Positions 10,640-22,599 of a stretch of 64,000 nucleotides of DNA are shown in pieces. The notes below the pieces were generated by a model. That model searched no databases. It was not told where the DNA came from and worked only from the letters and a program-made list of their open reading frames with translations. Each line of letters begins with the position of its first letter. The stretch's first letter is position 1. The position numbers and the translations under genes are program-made. The stretch lies in contig JAKZAP010000013.1 of NCBI GenBank assembly GCA_023053575.1, positions 23,243,070 to 23,307,069 on the forward strand, in the 5' to 3' direction. Source of the DNA: Branchinecta lynchi. Lineage: Eukaryota > Arthropoda > Branchiopoda > Anostraca > Branchinectidae.

Positions 10640-12390
10640 ATCCCAAAAAGATGTGATCATGAATATTTCCGAAAACTTCACCCGCTGCGCCTTCGATCGA
10701 GATTTTCGAGAGTTTTAGAATTAGGATTTTAGAAAAATTATAAACTGGGTCTGTGTGGGAAATACTTGAATTTTGGCAGAAAAAAGCTGGATTCAAGAAT
10801 TTCGCCGAAGACGCTCGCTTTAATATAGTCTTGGAAGCTGCTGTCAAATGCTCGCTCTCTCTGGTTTGGAATATTTCTGGAAATCCTTGGAATCTCAGGG
10901 TTTGACTAAGTTTAAAAGCCAGAATTTGCATGGGAAACATTTGTACGGAATGCGAACTTAAAAATGTTTGCATGGGGCTCTCACAGTTTAATCTCGTCTT
11001 GGGTACAGAAGTTATAAACTGCTGCTGCAATGGTTTCCAATAATACACTTGTTCATGTAGCCTTCGCAGACTCGATGCCTAGTAGCTGTCTAATCACTTT
11101 TCTTTCTGCCCTTCAGTATTGCTGATTGTACTTAATATGTTTCAATTTTGCATTTAAATATTTGAAATAAACAAAAAGCTTGAATTATAAATTTTGAGGA
11201 TTCGGTAGAATTTCTAGTAGATTGGTGAACTTTTTTGGCTCTCCCCCCCCCCCCTCTCAAAGAAAATGAACTTTGGATGCCCCCGATGACACTGACGCTC
11301 AGGGTGTCGCAAGGGGGCGGTGCAGCACCCCCACCTCTTAGAGATGCCAAAAGTTTCAGTCCAGAGGCCCAAAGTTTTACTAAAATGGTTCTGTATTTTT
11401 TCGATAGCACAACTATTCAATATATTTACGGGGATTCTGTAGTTGTACAGAATACTAAATAGGCTATCGGTAAGAATAACTTTCGTTATCGGGATTCGGT
11501 ATAGTTGCCAGTATTCTGTAGTTATTACAAATTTGGTGAGAGAATTTACTGAAACGATCTGGTAATTTTTCGATGCCAGAACTATTCGGTATACTTATGG
11601 AGATTTTATCGTTACATGGAATCCCGAATAAGCTATGGGTTCAGAACTATTCGGAATAACAACTGGGATTCGGTAATTTGTTCGTTATAGTTGCCAGGAT
11701 TCGGGAGTTCTCCCGAACCTCGAAACTTGGAAGAGGTCTAGTGAAGCACTGGTCGCGGACAAAAGGGATGATCTATGATTTCATTGATAGTCCTTACTTT
11801 TATTTGGATCCTCAAAATAAAGTCTAATCATAAATATTTCGAGAATTCCGCCTGCATCGCTTTTCGTAATGTTCTCTATTTTCTGGAAGGGCGCATCATT
11901 TGACTGGGGTTTTAAGCTGGTTTTAGGATTGAGATATCGAAACATTAAAAGGTAGAATCCGGCAAAATAAAATCTCGCCTGCGCTGCTCACTTTATCTGA
12001 TTATGGGTAGTATTGACTAGACTACCGTTGCTGCTGCTGCCGGAAAGTCGCTCCATCCTGTTCTTGGAACTTCTTAGAGTCTCGGCATTTAATCCACGAA
12101 ACAATGATAGAATATGTAAGAGAAGCAGTTCACTATTAGCCTAAAGAAAACTGGATTCCGAAAAAATTTAGCCTGCGGCGCTCGATTTAATTTTCTATTT
12201 TCTATAATAGATAGAGTTGTTGCTGGAATCATGCTCTGCAATATATTCTTCCAGTGGGCTTCGTCAAAATGCCGCCTAATAGTTGGCTTATCGTCTTTTC
12301 ATGCTGCCCATTAATGTTACTCTTCCTACGTAATCCTTTCTGTTCCATAATTTAAAGAGGGATTCGGTAAAATTTTGAGAGATTGAGTTA
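10640..12390. repeat. Region of degenerate long-period repeats with CCTGCGGCGCTC words
   Basis: A GC-rich word of the form GCGCYGCAGGCGAAATTTT (or its reverse) recurs at about 10668, 10790, 11848, 11975 and 12170, with spacings between neighbours of about 120-195 bp inside each cluster. Between the clusters, 11400-11710 carries repeated ATTCGGTAT / AACTATTCGG / CCAG-ATTC words. The same words occur at 37.2-37.6 kb and in the hAT-type element at 41.1-42.4 kb. The right-arm mirror is 33650-35400. The 142-codon minus-strand frame here is probably fortuitous. Confidence 0.45.
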
Positions 12391-12667
12391 AATTTTTTCG
12401 ACGCCTCTGCTGATGCCTGATGGTTGCTTTGACAACTAAGGGCTAAATTGCTGGAAAAATGGTAAAGTGACGATTTAAATCCTCTACTTTCGATCTTCCT
12501 CCTGTCCCCAAGGTGATAAAAGGTCAGGTTTCCAATGGATTTTCAGTTCTCACGGGGCGTACCCATTTCGTAAAACTGCACAGAAAAATTGACTAATTTT
12601 CAATCCAGAAATCCGCGTTGTTTCTGAAATTTGCAAAATCGGGGGAAGCCGTAGAAGCCAGGGCGGC

Positions 12668-12721
12668 CTCTACGGAAACGGAAAGAGAAATTTCCTCTAC
12701 GGAAACGGAAAGAGAAATTTT
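12668..12721 (+). repeat. Two tandem copies of a 27-bp unit
   Basis: CCTCTACGGAAACGGAAAG followed by AGAAATTT occurs twice back to back. The mirror copy in the right arm is at about 33313-33366. It produces the FSFRFRRGN repeat in one translated frame, but I do not consider that coding. Confidence 0.75.
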
Positions 12722-13204
12722 CAGTAGACCTCAAGTGTCTTTTTAGAGGTGTAAATCGGAAGTTTTCTGTCAGCATGGCTATCAAACTGGTCACATACTA
12801 AAATGTGTCATTTAGGCATCGAAACTAGAAAAGTACGAGGAATTATATGAGTATTTTCACATGCTAACAAGTTGAATGCAGTTACTCAATGCCTTTTTTG
12901 TAAAAAAGCTAACTCTAAAATTGCTTTGTCAGACATAATCACTGTTTTAAAACTCCCGATTTTCTCCCCGATTTCTTAAAATTATCCCCCGAAAATCTCC
13001 TGTTTTTTTTCGAAGCAGTTCCTGATTTAAAAAAAAAGAAAGTGGAAGCACTGCATGATTGTTCTTTTCAGTACTTGTTTTGGTGGGTTTGTAAATTTTT
13101 TGTCAAATAGAAACTGTCCTACCACGTATTTCTAAAGTTCCTTAAGTGACCCATCATGCATACATAGAGCGCGTCCCACCCTATTTGCCGTAGTTTCTAT
13201 TTGA

Positions 13205-13345
13205 CGGTGCAAAACGGATAAGTCAGCTATATTTTATTCGAGCTAGTTTTCGGCCCTTCTTGGCAAGGGTCCTCTTCAGGCTCAAGCCGCTAAACTGGAA
13301 AATGAACTGATTCGCAGTCAGCTTGGGCTGAAGGAACATCTTATC
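13205..13345. repeat. CTTGCCAAGAAG-type repeat copy in left arm
   Basis: Reads GACGGTGCAAAACGGATAAG, then CCCTTCTTGGCAAGGGTCC, then CGCAGTCAGCTTGGGCTGAA. This is the longest complete version of the family and is mirrored at 31012-31150. Confidence 0.6.
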
Positions 13346-14824
13346 GTAGTTTCTATGTATGACCTCACGGGATCCTAGCTTCTTGGCATCGAGGTTGGAA
13401 CACAGTTTGCATTTTTGGCAAAATATTGTGCAGCGGGCTGATTGGACTAATTACAATAACTAACATTAACCATGCTCCGGCAACATGGTATCGAAATGGA
13501 AGGTCACCCGTTTGACGATTTGAAAAATGGGTGATGACCTGAATCAGACGGAATGATTAATCAAACAGAAAATCAGCGGTAGACAACTCAAAGAAGAAGA
13601 AGCTAAACTCTTGATGTGGTTGCTGCCTGGATCTTAGGAGTTTCCTAACGAAAATTTCTAGAATAACCTTGATTATAGTAGGCTGCTTCTACTATTCGGT
13701 ATCATAAGATGGTGAGTCTTCCAACAGCTCCACAGGAGTTATAGTGCAACCTGAAGAGATCACCCTGAACTATCCTAGTCTAGCATAAAATCCGGTCAAA
13801 ATCTAAACCAGTCTAACAATAATTTCTTTTGAAGAAAAGTTGTTACAAAATTTGTTCTTCAACACTCAATCGAAGTGAAACTCTTATGCTATCCGTGGTA
13901 ACCCTTGTGAAGTTATCTTTTTTACTCAGCCAGCTGGGGGAGCCAAACCAAGCGATCTGATTGGCTCTGCATAAGACAAAGTAGAGCTAGGGTCTGGTCT
14001 CTTTAAGGGCAGTTCTGACGGTCTAGAAAGCTTTGTGAGCTTCTGCACTGGCTGTTTTAGCGACTTTGGCTAAAACTCACTTCTCTTTCCAGAGCTCTTC
14101 TTACACTCCGCTAGTTTCCGCCAGCACTTGGAAAGTTAAGCCACTTCATGAGTGGAAAGTGATCTTGGCAAGTCAGTGAAAAGTTGTAAATGTTCAACTG
14201 AGGCGTACCGACTTTTCGTATTTTCTTGCGCTCAGTGGATTCTCAGTTTGCTTTTCGGAAAGCGAATCCAAGATATCCACCAGTAATAAGAAAGCCAGAA
14301 TCTGCCAAGCATAAAGGCACAAGAAAAAAACAGAGAGTTGTTGCACCTTTACAACTTCTCACTGGCCAAAATCATTTTCCACTTGTGAAGTGGATTAGTT
14401 ACAAGGCTCTCTGGGATGAAAATAAAAACAACACAGACATGTTATCAGTCTTACCAGAGTTCCTGCTGAACCAGTAGTTATTATCACTTATGATGCTTGG
14501 GACCAGCACAAGTAAATTGTAACAGTTATGGCACCAAAATAGCAGAATAATAAGGGGGAGGGGCTAATTACTTATTACGGTGGCCTCTGGCGTAAAATAA
14601 TAACAAGAATTGTAGCCGAATAGTTCAGTAGTTCAATAGAATTCTCAGATCTCTGTTATAGCTTCTCAATTTTCAGTCCTTGTAGACAGCTCGTCTTGCT
14701 TCTTTGTTCTCGCTTTTTATAAAAACACTAATTTAACCACCCTTTAAAACCTGCATAGAGGGGTTTACATCTGCCTTTTATTGACCAATCAGGAAGGAGG
14801 ATTGAGAATTGACTAGCGAAGCAA

Positions 14825-14850
14825 CTTCTTGATTCTGCAGAATCAAGAAG
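14825..14850. repeat. Perfect 26-bp palindrome
   Basis: CTTCTTGATTCTG followed directly by its reverse complement CAGAATCAAGAAG. It lies inside the left-arm-only segment, next to a diverged second copy of the flanking sequence at about 15265. Confidence 0.75.
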
Positions 14851-16060
14851 CTTCCCCTTCTCGATTCGGAGAAAACACTCGGCTCGGCTAGCCTAAGCAT
14901 GCTTGTCAATGGTGCTTACTTGTGTAGTGCCCTGGCTTTGCTGATTTGATCAAGGGGCTTGCTTTTGAGGATTGCTAATTTGCAAACCAAAAATACCCTT
15001 GGTCCTGGTAATGTGAGATCACCTGACAAGCATTCACATTCTTCAGTGGGGCTTACCTTTGTAACATCCTGTGTACATCCTGGATCTGCTGATTTGATCA
15101 CGGGGTTACTTGTGAAGCCTCGAGTCCCATACAGATTACCATTTTTGATTTTTCATGGTTCTCGCCTTTGATAAAAAAAAAAAAAAATAAACATGTTTAT
15201 ACAAAACATCCACCCTTGTTGACCAGTCGGAACGGACAATAGAGAATGAGATTAGAGACTTGACCACCAAAGCAACTTCTCAGTTCTGCAGAATTGCAAG
15301 ACCTTTCACATTCTTGATTCAGACGAATATGCAAGAAAAGGGAATTAGCGTCTTCTTGAAAAGTAAATAAATACAAAAAAAGAGAATTGTGGGAAGAATC
15401 CGACTTTTTGCATGATGAGTTTAACATTGCCAGACAGTAGGGCTTGTTTGTACTGCAATTGCACTTTACAGAGACAACTTAAGAGTTGTTTGTTTTTCTC
15501 TGATGTTTCGGGATAGGGTTGTGTTTGAGTGTTTCCCGTAATACACATTCTGGTTGGATTGCTATGGTTAAATCAGTATCCTGTTTTCACTTATAAAATC
15601 TGGTACATGGTTCAGTACGATACTGAACGCTGAACCCTACGATATGCAGAAAGCTACTGAAATTCTGGAAGTTGATAAAAAAAATTTGGTTCATTTCACA
15701 TGGGAAGAGATGCATTTGTTACGTCCACATGCCTTGCCTGAACTGACAGTGATGGCCAGACTTGTTTTCAGTTTATCTCAGCGATATTTTACTTATTGAT
15801 TCTGGAGAGGTACCGGAATTTACTTAAATATTTAGCCATAATCTTTCTCATAAGGCTCAAGCATGCCATAAAACCAAATATCCATGCAATAATTCATCTT
15901 CCTCTTTTGTCATAATAAAAATTTTATTTTGTTTTTTTGTCTTCTTTTGAGATTGTGAGCCGGTAAGAAAAAAACAAAAACAAGTATGAGATATAGTGGA
16001 GCACAGATCTAATGACCAAACTAGCTAGTAGCATGCAGTGATATTCAGGTCTTGTTCCAG

Positions 16061-16187
16061 ATTGTTCTTCGAGAGCGAACGAGGAGTACTCCCGAACACA
16101 GAGTTTGTCTTCGAAGAGCTGTCCCCTTCGTTTACGCCGGATAACGCTGACAGAGAACTCGAGAACTTTGAACTTGTACCTGTTTTG
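16061..16187 (+). other. Candidate exon (left arm copy)
   Basis: A 127-bp segment is bounded by GTCTTGTTCCAG and a consensus donor GTGAGT. One frame is open and acidic throughout (GVLPNTEFVFEELSPSFTPD, then NADRELENFELVPV). A second frame is also open, so the coding frame is not certain. The mirror copy at 27149-27275 keeps both splice-like sites. I cannot name a protein. It may be an exon captured by the duplicated segment, or a chance. Confidence 0.25.
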
Positions 16188-16865
16188 GTGAGTCTCTGAT
16201 ATACCGTAGTTCCTCTTGTGGAAATTTGAATAGTGGTGTGAAAATGTGAACAGCGATGGGTAGAGACTCGGGTAGAGTAGTTACTCGAATCTCATCTTCA
16301 TTAGCTTCTGAATGGTTACTTACTTTTTATCTCTACTGCCCTATCTAGCTCCTGCTAGATTTTCGAGTCTGATCATTTGTTTGGGTTCATCCCCTTACTT
16401 GTTCCTTTTAGCAGCTTACGGTTAGCATTCTGGACTTCTTTTCGGGTAAAGTGTTAAATTTGTTTTCGGTAGCATTGTTGTCTTCCCGTTATTTACAGTG
16501 ATTCGGGGTCTTGATATTACCCTCCCATCTGAACTGCGTAGGAAAATCTTTCTTTCGATGCTATGTCAGACGCTTGTTACCCAATGCCAAACACGAGTCA
16601 CTGTAGGTACCGGAAATCTAACCTACTTCACTATAGATTGATACGAATTTTGACTAGGTGATTTCTAAACTTCACTGGACCATGAGTGTTTTGCTGAGTC
16701 AGGGTATCCAGCGATAGGCATATGGTATGCTAAATGCTGGATAGAACGAGCTTTGGGCATACGTCAACCCAAAATCAAGAGGTTATGGTAGACTAGGCTA
16801 TATTCTGAATGAATGGACCTATTTCCCTAGTTCAGTAAATAACTAATCATGTTCTCTCTTTACAG

Positions 16866-16951
16866 GAAGCAATCTCAGTCATTTTGTCTCCATAGTTCAA
16901 AACAACAAGCTGCACAATCACACTGGCATGGATGCATTACACCAGAAAATG
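16866..16951 (+). other. Candidate exon upstream of the LINE fragment (left arm copy)
   Basis: An 86-bp segment lies between TCTCTTTACAG and GTAAGAAC, with an open frame reading GSNLSHFVSIVQNNKLHNHTG. The phase does not join cleanly with the acidic frame of the 16061-16187 candidate. It joins with that segment's alternative frame. The mirror at 26387-26471 is 85 bp, so one copy is out of frame. The evidence is weak. Confidence 0.2.
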
Positions 16952-16999
16952 GTAAGAACCCATACATCTTTACAGTAGCCTAGCTTGCATGCAACTAAA

Positions 17000-17245
17000 G
17001 TCCATGTCGATCGGATAAATCGTACTGCTATTGATCTTAAAAAGGCTTTCAGTTTAGTCAAGCTTGCCAACCTTTTGGACTAGCCATTTACAAAATGTAA
17101 TGTAGAATATTTTTAGTAAGAATCGTCGCTAGTGTTAGGTTATATCAGATAGGACGCAACTGCTAAATATAAATCAATCTATTCCGAATGTCTCCCGGTT
17201 TCTTTTACGGAGTACCGCAAGGTACAATTTTAGGTCCTTCACTGT
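17000..17245 (+). pseudogene. LINE reverse transcriptase fragment cut off at the duplication breakpoint
   Basis: HVDRINRTAIDLKKAF, the RT palm-A region in which the first catalytic aspartate normally sits, is followed after stops and a shift by GVPQGTILGPSL, the RT B motif. The sequence then changes abruptly at 17245 to unrelated DNA. The right-arm copy (25936-26335) continues past the same point into YADDLSLVE, so this copy was truncated by the inverted duplication. It resembles CR1/Jockey-like RTs. It is inactive. Confidence 0.7.
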
Positions 17246-18408
17246 ATCCAACATAGCATTTAACACAAGGATGTGCATCCATGTGTTTAGTCGGCAGCTA
17301 GATATTTGTTTATCTATTGCGTGACTTTACAACCTTTACCTCGCGTGGAAGAGACAGTCGGCATATAAAGGCTGATCGGATCTACTGTATCTCGGGTAAT
17401 TCATAACTGTATTTTCCGCGTTTTCTCACTGTATAGGCCTACACTATTTACGGTCTATTTCCTAACAGCCTCGCCGTCATTGTCAATAACTAAGACAGAC
17501 TAAAACTACTTTATTTAACTCTTCGCCACACAGTTTTCTTGCTCTCGCTGGATTTTTTTTTTTGTTCGTGTATAGACGAATTTGTATTTTAGTAAGAATT
17601 GGACACTATCTCAACCTGAATCTTCCATTCCTTTTCACTGGCACTGGTCTATTGTGGCTCAAAAAGAGTGTTTCCGCAGTCTTTTCTGCGGCTCACAAGC
17701 GTGTTTACGCGACCAAAAAGATTTGTGTGGCTCCCGTTGTGGCTCGAATTCGACAAACAACTGCCGAGGTGATTGTCGATTTTGTGTCTCGAATCTGTCG
17801 TGGAATTCAAATTTAGCAGCAAAATAATGTCAAAACAAAAAAATTAACTACTTTCACTAGCTTTTAGACATAAGGATCCTTTTTGTACAGGACGAAAGCC
17901 TGAAGATCTGTTTATTGAGATTTTACCTGAATTTTATTTTAATTTCAGACAATTGAAATTACCGCCCAAAAAATAGACGAAACGGCGTTTTCGCGAGTCT
18001 CAGCTTGTGGCTCGACTATGTGGCCCACAATTGCGTCGCGGAAAAACGCCTTTAGTTTATTTGGAATCTACCCGAAGGTTTTCTTCTTTGAAGTCTCTTG
18101 TGAGGCCGCAACTCGCGGCTTGTTGTTACAAGCTTCTGTCCGAAGAAACGTTCGTGGTTAAGGAGTGTAAGCGCTTCTTTCCTGAAGGAAATAGCTGGTG
18201 AATTCAGACAGAACTTTTATCCTGCGGGATGATTTTAAATAAGGCAATAAAAACACAAATTACCAGATGGTCGTGCTTGTGAGGGATATCAGTATAAAGT
18301 AAATGTTCACAGAAAGCGTTTAGTGATTATTTTTTGTCATTCAACCGCTGATAGTAGGGTTGAGTAGGCCGTATGTAACCAACAAGTAACTCTGGAAACT
18401 TCCTTGAG
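17246..18408. other. Spacer start; no gene recognised, cysteine-rich open frame present
   Basis: Between 17582 and 17827 one plus-strand frame is rich in cysteine (ECFRSLFCGSQACLRDQK, then CGSRCGSNSTNNCRGDCRFC). An overlapping plus-strand frame is equally open, and there is no convincing signal peptide or family match. I leave it unassigned. The rest of the interval holds nothing I recognise. Confidence 0.3.
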
Positions 18409-19699
18409 AACAAGACCAAAGGTTTCGATGGGATCCCAAAAATTCAATATCTGATCCAGACAACTGGGTCTTGTCTTAGCCAGATCCAGTCTTCGCCAGA
18501 CTCCTTGAACATTTTTACAATTAAAATTCAGAAACAGATTAAGGCCAAATAGCTAATCACCTGAGAAAACGAAGTTCAGATTTGGATTCAGCATGTGTGT
18601 TTGATGACTTTTTAAGTCATATCTGTTTTGACGAAAACTTCCTGCCACTTCTGCCAATTTCCCGGTTCCGGCCGAACTCCAGAACTACTTGTCCGGCGAA
18701 AAAAGAAAGCTCAAAGACGAAACCAGGGTATCTTCTTTCCCCAGTAATGAACATGTAATCAACTTCAAATAGAAATTTAGCTTATAACAAATTTTCCGAT
18801 TCCAGCCGGATTCCGGTCGAACTATATGTCCGGGTAAAATACGATTGTCACACAGGGACTCAGCATCTCTTCTTACCCCTAAATCGCTTATCTAATCAAC
18901 TAGAAATAAAACTTTGACTTCCAACAGTTTTCCGGTTTCGGCCGGATTCCGGACGAACTACATGTCCGGGTAGAAACTTGTTTTCACATAAGTGTTCAGC
19001 ATGTCTTCTTGCCCTAAATCGAACATCTAATCAACTCCAAATAAAACTTTTAATTTTGACAAACTTTCCGGTTTGGGCCGGATTCCGGTCGAAATACTTG
19101 TCCGTCGAGAAAATAGTTTTCACCATCGTCTTCATCATATCTCCCTACCTCTAAATCGAACATTTAATCAACTTCAAATAAAACTTTTACTTTCAACAAA
19201 CTTTCCGGTTTGGGCCGGATTCCGGGCGAAATACTTGTCCATCGAGAAAATAGTTTTCACCATCGTCTTCAGCATGTCCTCCTACCCCTAAATCGAACAT
19301 CTAATCAATTTCAAATAAAAATTTAACTTTCAACAAACTTTCCGGTTTTGGCCGGATTCCGGGCGAACTACTTGTCCGATGACAAAATGGTTTCACCATC
19401 GTGTTCAGCATGTCTTCTTACCCCATAATCGACTATCACCTTAGCTGTTTCAAAATATTTTGTTTGTCCCTTAATTTGAATCCCCTCCCCCACCCCTAAA
19501 TGTAGAGCTACAAAGCCCATCTACGAACTTGACTGGTCCGACGACCCAACGAACCCTCACACCAAGTTTCATCAAAATATCTCATTCCCTTCGAGAGTTA
19601 TCATGCTTACAGACGGACGGACAGACGGACGGACGGACAGACGGACAACTTTTGCGATGTCATAGGTATCCCTCCACTTACGTTTTGGGATCCCAAAAA
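18409..19699 (-). mobile_element. Dominant-family element, well-preserved copy in the duplication spacer
   Basis: The right end is AACAAGACCAAAGGTTTCGA followed by TGGGATCCC. The left end, minus strand, is CTTACGTTTTGGGATCCC plus AAAAA. Units with the GGCCGGATTCCGG core repeat with a 137-bp period between 19068 and 19205 and at similar spacing on both sides. They differ mainly in short substitutions. A GGACAGACGGACGGAC microsatellite sits at 19614-19650. No target-site duplication is visible next to either end. No coding frame. Confidence 0.85.
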
Positions 19700-20284
19700 G
19701 AAGTAGCTTCTACTGTCAATTAGTGTCTTCCCAAGTAACAGTTTGTCTTTTTTAGCTGGTCAGCGACATTGGTATCCACATCGTACATCAAACTGTGAAT
19801 GGGAAGCTTGTGAGAAAGCTCCGAAACCTGCGAACTTCTTCTAACACAAAGACTGGACTTGTTAGTAAAAGTGTCAAGTGTCAAGCTGGAGAATTCAGTG
19901 TGTGAGCAGATGTTTATCAGAGCGCAAAAGGCACGGAAGTTTGTTCTTATTTGCTTTACAGAGGCTTTGGAAATCTGAAAATTGTTTAAAGCCATCTATC
20001 GTGATAAGCGACGCCCGAATTTACCGGAACTGAGCTTTTATGTGAAGGAGGCTTCATTATCATTGATTAGTGAATTAGAGAATTTTCATGAATCGGAAAT
20101 GTTTTGACGAATAGGAAAGCGTTAAGGAGTTTCATTATTTGTTTCGCTGGTGCTTCCGTGTGGAAAGAGTTATAAAGAATAGAGAAGCCTTGAGGGAGCT
20201 AAGGTTACTTGTTTCATTAGTGCTTTTTGACTTGACTATTCTTGTTAGGGCACTTGCGAACTTCGACAAATGCTAAATAAATCG

Positions 20285-20830
20285 ATGATGTCTGTCGGTC
20301 TGTCTCCATCCGTCATCCGATCCATATCCGATCATGTTTGGGGGGGGGGGGGTAAGGTCTGCCACATGGGTAAAAAACATACGGATAGAAGATAGGGATG
20401 AAACTTGTATGGCCTAGATGATCGATTTTTGGGTCACGGCCGGATCCGAGTTTGGTGGGGGTGTAGTCTAAGAGGGATACCAGAAGTGCTCCTGTTTGAA
20501 TAAAATTTGGTGAGTGGTAGAAGCAAATTCTCTAGATGTGACAGTCACTTGTCTAAACTGTCTCCGACCACGTGGGGAAGTTGGAGGGGGAATCCCGAAA
20601 ATTTGTTAAACACGTTGGGATGGAACTTGGATATTATAGTGGTCATATGGACTAGGTATGTTATTCCGATGTTCAGACTAGGTCTGAACTCGATGGGAGG
20701 ACTTGCAGACCGGAAGTGTTCTGATTTCAATACAACTTGATGGGTGGGAAGAGCAAATGCCCTGGATCTGATGTCTGGATGTCCGATTCGCTTAGTTGAA
20801 AGGGGGCTTATTTGACGCGTAAGGATCAAA
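20285..20830 (+). mobile_element. Second composite family, diverged copy
   Basis: It starts with GTCTGTCGGTCTGTCTCC, then a G run (20340-20352), GATGAAACTTG at 20398, and repeated G-rich landmarks (for example GGGGAAGTTGGAGGGGGAAT near 20574). It has the same order as 6640-7345, with somewhat shorter periods near 120 bp. Non-coding. Confidence 0.5.
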
Positions 20831-21679
20831 CCAGATGAGCTTTCTGTGATTCTAACATAGCAACGTCCGTGTCATGCGAGATCGTACCCCCTGTTTCTTC
20901 AGCGAGGCTTATTGACTAGTTCGAGGTAGGCCCAGTTTAAATTTTGTACCGTGTTTGATATTAAAAGCTTATCCAAAACTATATGTTTATATGATAGGAA
21001 ACTCGTGAAAGCACTAGGCTGCATTTTTTTTTTTACTCGGCTACTCGACGAGAGGACTTTTAAGCGTAGAAAAGGTATTCGAGTGCCAAATAAGCTGCTA
21101 TATAGTTGTCTCGCAGTTCTTCGAGCATTTCTCTGTGGATTCAAGGATTTTCAGTTGGGTTCTCGCCGTCTGTAAGCTCTTGTACTGAATTTAAAGTGCC
21201 ACTGGTACTAAGAATGATCAAGGTAAAACTTTTGTTTGTGAAGACTTTACGTTATCGGCGTTTACACATACAACAAGACCATAGGTTTCGATGGGACCCG
21301 AACGGGGAATATTTGTTCATCTTTCTAGGACAGACAATCGAGTATTGCAGATGTTCATTCTTTACCAGCCCCCAGACAGATCTCGCAATCTTCGTAATAG
21401 ACCATTAATCAGATCCACAACACTCTAAAAAGTTTCTCGGAACAAGGATGCAGTTTTTTTTACTAGGATTAATCTTATCTCTTTTGGGAATTAATCCGAA
21501 TTAGGGATAATCTTATCTCAATAAAGATAAGGTTAATCCCAGTAGCAAACACTGCAAGATTTTTTTTTACAGTGAAGGTAAGGCTTTTTAGCGAAAAGAA
21601 TATCAACAATCAGGTTCATTCTTAAACATTCAAGATCCCGACTTGACTATCAACCTGAGGAGAGAAGAAATAGTATTTC

Positions 21680-22590
21680 TCGGTAAACTGTGTCTTTTTT
21701 GGTTTGACTGGAATCCAGTCAAACTATCTGTCCAGTGAGAAAGTGAAGTTCATGTATGGATTCATTATGTCTTCTTACCTCCTATGCCGAACCTCAATTC
21801 AAATCAGAAAAAAAGAAATCCACAAACTTTCGCTTGTTCTCGGATTCGAGACGAACTATTTTTCTGGTGAGAAAAAGAAGTTCAGTTGAGGATTCAGCGT
21901 GTCTCCTTACCCTAACTCGACTGTCGCATTAACTTGAACAAATATTTTGTTCATCTCTTAAAGGACCCATCTTGCTTAGTCTGCCTTTTATAATATACCT
22001 AGCTCCCTTGTGGCATTTTAAGCTTCTAAAATTCCGACCTTTCTTCATTATTTTGTTCCGTGCCTACGACTTTTTAACGCTTTTTCGGCCGTGCCGAATT
22101 TTGCCCGTCACACAACGTGAAGCTTGCCGGAATCTTCAACGTCCAGTCAGAATCTGTCACACATAATGATATGGGAATCTTCTGTTTTTTACTTCTTTTG
22201 TTTGCTAGTTTTCCCACTTAACCACGGTACGTTCAGTTTTCAAATGTTTTGCGCCCAACCACCGCGTCGGTGAGCAGGAGTGCTGGATAGAGTCGACAAG
22301 CGCTATCAAGAAAATAGCTTATTTTTGGTGGAAAGTAATTGTATTTTCCGGAAACACTTTTCCTGACCTATTCCACAATGGGAATATCATTTCTAGTAAG
22401 ACTTGTGCTTTAATGCCGAAACCCCTCCGCCACCCCAAAATATATGGTTACGGGCCCATCTATGAACTTAGACTGTACGTTTGACCCTACGAATACTCAC
22501 ATCAAGTTTGAACAAAATCTCTTCAAGAGTTATCGTCGTGATAGACGGGCAACTTTTAAAAGTCATAGGTCACTTAATTTAACGAAGTGA
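21680..22590 (-). mobile_element. Dominant-family element, strongly decayed and interrupted
   Basis: Units with GGATTC, GACGAACTATTTxTCTGGTGAG and TCTTACC(C) blocks are recognisable at 21700-21960. The left-end half (CCCCTCCGCCACCCC, CAAGTTTGAACAAAAT, AGAGTTATCG) continues at 22420-22585. The intervening 21963-22420 does not belong to the family and looks like a later insertion. Neither GGGATCCC end survives. Confidence 0.5.
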
Positions 22591-22599
22591 GGGAAACCT

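Larger units (their letters stand above)
9567..17245 (+). repeat. Left arm of giant inverted duplication
   Basis: The whole interval reappears in reverse complement at 26094-36470. The outer boundary is at AACATGTTATCG (9567). The inner boundary falls inside a LINE RT frame, after AGGTCCTTCACTGT. By eye, the outer 4.4 kb differs at well under 1 percent: the 429-bp stretch 10620-11048 encodes the same frame residue for residue in both arms. The inner 2 kb differs by roughly 3-7 percent. Sequence found only in this arm includes about 230 bp near 13965-14190, about 450 bp near 14785-15235 and about 37 bp near 15730. No intact host gene is recognised inside. Confidence 0.9.

Noticed and set aside
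10620..11048. 142-codon frame identical in both duplication arms (also 34984-35412)
   Set aside because: The identity is explained by recent duplication of the DNA. The frame has no recognisable domain, and the region carries degenerate long-period repeats.
17562..17827. Cysteine-rich small secreted protein candidate
   Set aside because: Two overlapping frames are equally open, there is no convincing signal peptide, and the cysteine spacing matches no family I know.
18409..19699. Regularly spaced repeats that could suggest a CRISPR array or a protein with tandem domains
   Set aside because: Units are 137 bp, degenerate, without conserved short repeats and unique spacers, and sit in a dispersed transposable family. 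There are no cas genes in a eukaryotic context.
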